DNA of 17,869 nt from Candidatus Mnemosynella bozhongmuii (GTDB lineage: Archaea; Halobacteriota; Archaeoglobi; Mnemosynellales; Mnemosynellaceae), in the NCBI GenBank assembly GCA_014361165.1, contig JACIWD010000155.1, forward strand, positions 1 through 17,869, read 5' to 3'. Shown piece after piece: positions 13,591 to 17,869 of the stretch. Under the pieces are notes generated by a model that saw nothing but the letters and a program-made list of their open reading frames with translations, did not search any database and was not told where the DNA came from. The number at the start of each line of letters is the position of its first letter. The stretch's first letter is position 1. Position numbers and translations under genes: made by a program.

Positions 13591-13597
13591 TTATAAG
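13591..13597 (+). promoter_or_regulatory. TATA-like box for the larA operon
   Basis: TTATAAG is centred 26 bases before ATG 13620, the same geometry as at purE. It supports 13620 as the larA start. A second AT-rich box, ATTTAAATTT at 13551-13560, could serve an upstream ATG at 13581 instead. Confidence 0.45.
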
Positions 13598-13619
13598 AGG
13601 AGAGGAAGAAGAAAAAGTC

Positions 13620-14885
13620 ATGAAAGTGAAACTTCCCTACGGAAAGGGCTATCTCGCCGCTGAAATTCCTGATGAGAACATCATAAAGGTTCTAACTGCG
13701 AGAGATTATGAGGCTCTGAAGAATCCTGATGAGGAAATTGAAAGAAGTCTGAAGGAGCCGATTGATAAAGATCCGCTGAGAGATCTCGTGAAACCCGGAA
13801 TGAAGGTTGCGGTCATCACAACTGACAACACGAGAGCATGTCCGGATGATGTGCTTCTTCCTCACATCCTCAGGGAGCTCAGAGCAGGTGGAGTCTGGAA
13901 GGATGACATAACAATCATCATAGGAACAGGACTGCACAGGAAGCTAACGAGAGAGGAGATGGAGGAGGTTGTCGGTAAGGAAGTCCTTCAGAGCTACAGA
14001 GTTCTCTGCCACGATGCCGATGGAGATTGCGTGAAAATTGGAGAGACCTCAAGAGGAAATCCGGTTGAGATAAACAGAAGAGTTTATGAGGCCGACTTCA
14101 TAGTTTCAACGGGTTTCATAGAACCCCACTTCTTCGCGGGTTTTTCAGGAGGAAGAAAGCTGATCATGCCCGCGGTCTCTTCAAGAAGAGCGATTTACGA
14201 GCACCACTCATTTGAGATGATAGACCATCCAAAGGTCAGAACAGGGATTCTCGAAGGAAATCCATTTCATGAGGATATGGTGGAACAGGCAGAGATTGCA
14301 GGACTCGATTTCATCGTGAACGTCGTTCTGAATCGCTTCAAAGAGATTGTCGGAGTTTTCTCAGGAGATTTCAGAAAAGCTCATGAGGAGGGTGTGAAGC
14401 TTGACAGAGAGATTGTGGAGGTTGAAGTGGAGGAGGAAGCTGACATTGCAATAGCTTCTAACAGCGGATATCCTCTGGATAGAGACTTCTATCAGGCTGT
14501 GAAGGGAATGGACTCAGCTTCAAGCGTCACGAAGGAAGGAGGAACTGTTATAGTTGTTTCCGAATGCATAGATGGGATCGGTCCAAAAAGCTTCTACGAA
14601 ATTCACAAAGGTGCGAAATCTCCGGATGAGGTCTATGAGAGAATCAAAAGGAATCAGCCAATCGAATCGCAGTGGCAGAATCAGATTCTCGCGAGAATTC
14701 AGAAGAAGAATGAAATAATTGCGGTGACATCTCTTGAGGATGAAATTGTCAGAGATTTCCTGGTGACTCCGGCAAGGAGCATTGAAGAAGCTCTGGAGAT
14801 GGCATTTGAGAAACACGGGAGAGATGCAAGAATTACGGTTGTTACCGAGGGCCCCTTCATCATGCCAGTTCTTAAGAGGAGGTGA
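13620..14885 (+). CDS. larA: LarA-type nickel-pincer racemase (DUF2088)
   Basis: 421 aa from ATG 13620, which gives the family-like start MKVKLPYGKG; a frame from 13581 would add 13 charged residues. LarA enzymes racemize or epimerize 2-hydroxyacids by hydride transfer on a nickel-pincer nucleotide (NPN). All key residues of the L. plantarum enzyme have counterparts: Asp69 and Arg72 in DNTR, His106 in GTGLHRKLT (H108), His170 in EPHFFAGFSGGRK (H174), Lys180 in the same stretch (K184, which binds the cofactor covalently), and His195/196 in YEHHSFEM (H200, Ni ligand). The fold appears complete, ending near residue 421. Substrate may be lactate or another 2-hydroxyacid. The NPN biosynthesis genes larB, larC and larE are not in the window, and purE here is not LarB. 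First gene of a + strand operon. Confidence 0.87.
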   Translation: MKVKLPYGKGYLAAEIPDENIIKVLTARDYEALKNPDEEIERSLKEPIDKDPLRDLVKPGMKVAVITTDNTRACPDDVLLPHILRELRAGGVWKDDITIIIGTGLHRKLTREEMEEVVGKEVLQSYRVLCHDADGDCVKIGETSRGNPVEINRRVYEADFIVSTGFIEPHFFAGFSGGRKLIMPAVSSRRAIYEHHSFEMIDHPKVRTGILEGNPFHEDMVEQAEIAGLDFIVNVVLNRFKEIVGVFSGDFRKAHEEGVKLDREIVEVEVEEEADIAIASNSGYPLDRDFYQAVKGMDSASSVTKEGGTVIVVSECIDGIGPKSFYEIHKGAKSPDEVYERIKRNQPIESQWQNQILARIQKKNEIIAVTSLEDEIVRDFLVTPARSIEEALEMAFEKHGRDARITVVTEGPFIMPVLKRR

Positions 14886-14891
14886 ATCTGA

Positions 14892-15422
14892 TTGGAGGTG
14901 ATTTTCCGGTTATCTCCTCCCACCGGATTCTGGATTCTCTCAGCAGGAGTGATAGCAGGATTAACCGGTTTGACGCTCTTTGTTTTCCTCTTCACGAAGG
15001 GTGGAGCGAGAAATCTTTCAGTTCTCATCTCAGCCGGAGTTCTTGCTCTCTGCGTTTATCTCCTCATCCTTGCACCTCTGCAGACTTCAGTGAAGGTGGG
15101 AGAGGGATTTCTGGAGCTGAACATTCCTCCGTATGCTAGCAAGAAGATAGAAAGGGAAGAGGTTCTCAGAGCATATGTTGTGGACTGGAAGGAGAATGAA
15201 AGTCTGAAACCCGTGCTGAGAACCGGAGGAGTCTCATTTTTGAGTTACAAAGCTGGATGGTTCAGATTGAAGAACGGTGCCAGCGCGCTCCTCATGACCT
15301 CCAGTTCGAGAGTTCTGTGTCTGGAGCTTGAGGATGAACTCATTCTGATTGCTCCGGATAATTTTGAGAAATTTATCGATGAGGTGAACAACAGATTCAT
15401 AAGAGTTGAGAACTCAGGGTAA
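14892..15422 (+). CDS. Membrane-anchored bacterial-type PH-domain protein
   Basis: 176 aa. Start TTG 14892 is preceded by GGAGG at 14878-14882, which overlaps the larA stop; GTG 14898 is an alternative. Two hydrophobic helices at about 11-35 and 41-62 are followed by a soluble domain. SYKAGWFRLKNG, ALLMTSSSRVLCLELEDE and LIAPDNFEKFIDEV fit the bPH_5-type bacterial PH domain (two helices plus a PH-like barrel). Such proteins have no established function and may sense or organize the membrane. It lies 6 bases after larA and 12 before the next gene, so it is co-transcribed. The family call is from pattern memory; membrane topology is seen directly. Confidence 0.7.
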   Translation: MEVIFRLSPPTGFWILSAGVIAGLTGLTLFVFLFTKGGARNLSVLISAGVLALCVYLLILAPLQTSVKVGEGFLELNIPPYASKKIEREEVLRAYVVDWKENESLKPVLRTGGVSFLSYKAGWFRLKNGASALLMTSSSRVLCLELEDELILIAPDNFEKFIDEVNNRFIRVENSG

Positions 15423-15434
15423 ATGGGGGACACC

Positions 15435-16241
15435 ATGAGAATCTTTCTCGGACCCGCCGGAATTCCAACAACCGTGAAGAACAGAGGAGTCATCGAGGGA
15501 ATCCTTGAAGTTTCGAGACTCAATCTGAATGCCATGGAAATTCAGTTCACGTATGGAGTGAACATGAAGGATGAGGTCGCGAGGGAAGCCGGAAGGGTCT
15601 CAGAGGAGAGAGGCGTCCTCCTTTCGGTTCATGCACCCTATTATGTGAATCTGAATTCTGAGGAAGAGGAAAAAGTAAGAAAATCCAGGGAGAGGATAAT
15701 TTCCTCTCTTCAGAAAGCTGATTTGATGAAGGCGAAGTACGTTGTCTTTCACGCCGGATATTACGGAAAGAGCTCCCCGGAGGAATGTTATGAGAGGGTG
15801 AAGAATGAGGTGGAGGACATCATGAAAGCTGTGAGGATGAACAGGTGGAAATCCATTCCGGCTCCCGAGACCACGGGCAGGAAAAATCAGTTCGGAGAGC
15901 TTGACGAACTTCTCAGGCTCTCAGAAGAAACGGGATGCTCCATCTGCGTTGATTTCGCGCACATCTACGCGAGAAACGGTGGTAAAATTGACTATGGTGA
16001 GATCTTCGACAGGCTGAGCTCCTTTGATCACATTCACTCCCACTTCTCGGGAATAGAGTTCGGGAAGAGCGGTGAGAGAAGACATCTCACCATTGAGAGC
16101 TCAAAAGACAATCCTCCACTGAAACCTCTGATAGAGGAGATTATTAAGAGAGATCTCAGCATCACAATCATATCGGAGAGCCCGGTTCTCGAGCAGGATT
16201 CTCTTCTGATGAAAGAGATGATTGAGGAGCTTCTGAGGTGA
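15435..16241 (+). CDS. Endonuclease IV-like (AP endonuclease family 2) TIM-barrel protein
   Basis: 268 aa from ATG 15435 (GGGGGAC just upstream; ATG 15423 would add four residues). It has the metal ligands of the EndoIV/xylose isomerase-like barrel: His66 (SVHAPYY), His106 (VFHAGYYG), Glu145 (APETTG), Asp173 and His176 (CVDFAHIYA), His203 (HSHFSG), His217 (RRHL) and Glu248 (ISESP). The Asp two residues before the last His in E. coli Nfo (DRH) is replaced by Arg215, so one zinc ligand is missing. Canonical Nfo cleaves DNA at abasic sites; archaeal Nfo-like proteins of this shape may be true AP endonucleases or sugar-phosphate isomerase-like enzymes, and the sequence does not decide. Neighbours (LarA, PH protein, ProC) do not suggest DNA repair. 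Confidence 0.83.
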   Translation: MRIFLGPAGIPTTVKNRGVIEGILEVSRLNLNAMEIQFTYGVNMKDEVAREAGRVSEERGVLLSVHAPYYVNLNSEEEEKVRKSRERIISSLQKADLMKAKYVVFHAGYYGKSSPEECYERVKNEVEDIMKAVRMNRWKSIPAPETTGRKNQFGELDELLRLSEETGCSICVDFAHIYARNGGKIDYGEIFDRLSSFDHIHSHFSGIEFGKSGERRHLTIESSKDNPPLKPLIEEIIKRDLSITIISESPVLEQDSLLMKEMIEELLR

Positions 16242-16245
16242 GTTC

Positions 16246-16983
16246 ATGAAAGTTGCTGTTATCGGAGCCGGAAATCTCGGGCTATCTCTCATCAGAAATG
16301 CATCCAGAAAAGCAGAAGTGGTTGCGGTGAGAAGAAGAAAGGAGCTCATCCCGGAGATGAGAAATGTTTCTGCAGCTTCGGAGATTGAAGAAGCGAGAAA
16401 CTGCGATGTTTTCCTCATAACTCTCAAACCGGATGTTTTCAGAGAGAAAATGAGGGAAATAGGAGAAATTTCTGAAGGAAAACCGGTCATCAGCTTTGCA
16501 GCCGGTGTGAAGATGGAAGAGATGCGGAAATTTATAGAAAGTCCGTTCAGAGCCATGACAAATCCTGCAATTGAGAGCAGAACTCTCGTGGCCGTTCATC
16601 CTCCATCAGCTTCAGAGCACCTGAAATTTCTGGATGCCGATTTCATTTTCTGTGAAACTGAAAAGGAGCTCGATGCCATGACATCTTTCATAGGGAGCTC
16701 TCCTGCAGTGATATCAAGGCTGATTCATGCTTTCATAGTTTCAGCCCTTCACGAGGGCGTCAGCTACAGGAATGCATTTAAAGCAGCTCTATCCGCGTTT
16801 GAAGCCTCCTCCTATCTTTTCTCACGATATTCTCTCAATGAGATTGTTGAAAAAATGGCAACCCCTGGTGGAACAACAGTTGAGGGACTTCTTGAGATCA
16901 TCGAAGCAGAGAGGAGCTTTGCCGAAGCTCTCATCCAGATGAGCAGGAAGGCTAAGATGCTCAGCTCCCGGGAAAGACCTTGA
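16246..16983 (+). CDS. proC: Pyrroline-5-carboxylate reductase family protein
   Basis: 245 aa, slightly shorter than the ~265-270 aa of most ProC enzymes. N-terminal Rossmann motif GAGNLG at 7-12; VFLITLKPDVF and VISFAAGVKMEEM as in ProC; MTNPAIES at the place of the usual MPNTPA; and the C-terminal signature ATPGGTTVEGL in the dimer helix domain. ProC reduces 1-pyrroline-5-carboxylate to proline with NAD(P)H in the cytoplasm. The altered MPNTPA motif leaves room for a related imine reductase. ATG follows TGAGTTC 4 bases after the previous stop, so it is the last gene of the larA operon. Its end overlaps the opposite-strand CoA-disulfide reductase gene by 23 bases. Confidence 0.83.
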   Translation: MKVAVIGAGNLGLSLIRNASRKAEVVAVRRRKELIPEMRNVSAASEIEEARNCDVFLITLKPDVFREKMREIGEISEGKPVISFAAGVKMEEMRKFIESPFRAMTNPAIESRTLVAVHPPSASEHLKFLDADFIFCETEKELDAMTSFIGSSPAVISRLIHAFIVSALHEGVSYRNAFKAALSAFEASSYLFSRYSLNEIVEKMATPGGTTVEGLLEIIEAERSFAEALIQMSRKAKMLSSRERP

Positions 16984-17869
16984 GATCATCGTAAATCCAT
17001 GATTCCCAGGAACCGGTGAGATTTTTCACATCTCTGAATCCTCTCTGAACAAGCTTTCTGCATGCTATATACGATCTCAGTCCTGTGGCGCAGTAGCAGA
17101 TGATCTCTCTATCTCTTGGAAGCTCATCGATTCTCTCCTCAAGCTCATCAAGAGGAATGTTCAGAGCTCCTTTTATCATCCCTTTTTTAACCTCTTTCTC
17201 GCTCCTGACATCAAGGAGAAGAGGAGACTCTCCTCTTCTGAGTCTCTCTGCGAGCTCCTTCGGAGTTATGATTTTCACCTCACCTCTCAGCACGTTGTCG
17301 GCGACAGCTCCGGAAACGTTCACAGGGTCTTTTGCAGAGGAGAAAGGAGGAGAGTAAGCGAGATCAAGATTGAAGAGGTCCTCAGCACTCATTCCGCTTT
17401 GAATGGCGGTTGCAAGAACATCTATTCTTCTGTCAACCCCTTTCTTTCCGATAATCTGGGCTCCGAGAACTCTTCCGCTGTTTTTCTCAACTATCAGCTT
17501 TATCGTCATTCTTTCGGCTCCGGGATAGTAGGTTGCGTGGGAATACGGGTGGACATAGGAAACAAAAACATCAAATCCTTCTTTTTTGGCCTCTCTCTCA
17601 CTCAAACCGGTTCTTGCGGCAATCAGATTGAATATCTTTGCTATTGCAGTTCCGACTGCTCCGGGAAATTTCAGATTTCTTCCAGCGATATTTGCTCCGG
17701 CAACCCTTCCCTGTTTGTTCGCTATCGTCGCAAGAGGCATGTAACTCCTCTTCCCTGTGACAAGATTCCTTGTTTCGCAGCAGTCTCCTGCAGCATAGAT
17801 ATCCTCGATGCTCGTCCTCATGTGCTCATCAACCTCTATTGCTCCGGTCTCACCTGTCTTCACTCCCGC
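16961..17869 (-). CDS. CoA-disulfide reductase/NADH oxidase-type flavoprotein with C-terminal rhodanese domain (partial)
   Basis: Only the 3' part (303 codons) is in the window; the frame stays open to the right edge, so the start, the N-terminal FAD/NAD domains and the redox-active Cys lie outside. Visible: TSIEDIYAAGDCC, the FAD-contacting GD motif; PLATIANKQGRVAGANIAG; the pyridine-nucleotide disulfide oxidoreductase dimerization domain (YPGAERMTIKLIVEKNSGRV, VLATAIQSGMSAEDL, AYSPPFSSAKDPVN); then a rhodanese domain with LLDVRSEKEVKKG and active-site loop CYCATGLRS. This layout is the CoADR-rhodanese fusion known from bacteria and archaea, linked to CoA-disulfide, persulfide or sulfur reduction with NAD(P)H. 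The annotated internal GTG at 17863 is not the true start. Confidence 0.9.
   Translation of the reverse strand, partial: AGVKTGETGAIEVDEHMRTSIEDIYAAGDCCETRNLVTGKRSYMPLATIANKQGRVAGANIAGRNLKFPGAVGTAIAKIFNLIAARTGLSEREAKKEGFDVFVSYVHPYSHATYYPGAERMTIKLIVEKNSGRVLGAQIIGKKGVDRRIDVLATAIQSGMSAEDLFNLDLAYSPPFSSAKDPVNVSGAVADNVLRGEVKIITPKELAERLRRGESPLLLDVRSEKEVKKGMIKGALNIPLDELEERIDELPRDREIICYCATGLRSYIACRKLVQRGFRDVKNLTGSWESWIYDDLKVFPGS

Noticed and set aside
17173..17190. T-rich stretch as a terminator for the proC operon
   Set aside because: About 190 bases past the proC stop, inside the opposite coding sequence, and not distinct from background T-richness on that strand.

Overview
The window looks like chromosomal DNA from a strictly anaerobic, probably thermophilic euryarchaeon. 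Genes are closely packed, Arg codons are mostly AGA/AGG, and coding strands are purine-rich. Within operons there are strong GGAGGTGA-type ribosome binding sites and many 4-base ATGA stop/start overlaps, while promoter-proximal genes have TATA boxes about 25 bases before the start codon, as in leaderless archaeal transcripts. The content (HdrA/HdrD-like proteins, MinD-ferredoxin ATPases, DIM/NifX-like proteins, DUF134, DUF5320, CoA-disulfide reductase) would suit Archaeoglobi or a related methanogen, methanotroph or alkanotroph lineage. That placement is an inference. No tRNA, rRNA, CRISPR array, insertion sequence or phage gene was seen, and no gene-free stretch exceeds about 105 bases.

Left region (1-6162, + strand): three translationally coupled genes form a soluble electron-transfer module. 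They encode a fumarate-reductase/L-aspartate-oxidase-type flavoprotein, an HdrA with a fused MvhD domain and an unusual extra ferredoxin inside its first cluster motif, and an HdrD-like protein that is an internal tandem duplication with four CCG half-domains. No FrdB or membrane anchor lies between them, so electrons probably pass between the flavoprotein and the Hdr proteins.

Middle left (6221-8826, + strand): an MFS transporter and then purE (class II type) each have their own TATA box. purE is followed by overlapping genes for a DUF134 regulator and a SAM methyltransferase.

Middle right (8783-13517, - strand): a ten-gene operon, read leftwards from mrp. Order: Mrp/NBP35 ATPase; a 50-residue DUF5320-like microprotein; a 95-residue DUF5320-like protein; a DIM protein fused to a DUF5320-like tail; a second DIM protein; a 70-residue DUF5320-like protein; a third DIM protein; a MinD-ferredoxin ATPase; a DtxR-family repressor; a second MinD-ferredoxin ATPase. 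It resembles an archaeal, expanded version of the Desulfovibrio orange protein (ORP) locus, and is the best candidate here for an under-described system, probably handling metal or Fe-S clusters under anaerobiosis.

A 102-base divergent intergenic region (13518-13619) holds two separate palindromes and the promoters for mrp and larA. To its right (13620-16983, + strand) is a compact operon: LarA-type nickel-pincer racemase, small membrane PH-domain protein, endonuclease-IV-like TIM barrel protein and ProC. The window ends in the 3' part of a CoA-disulfide reductase/rhodanese fusion gene on the - strand (16961-17869), which is cut off by the edge.
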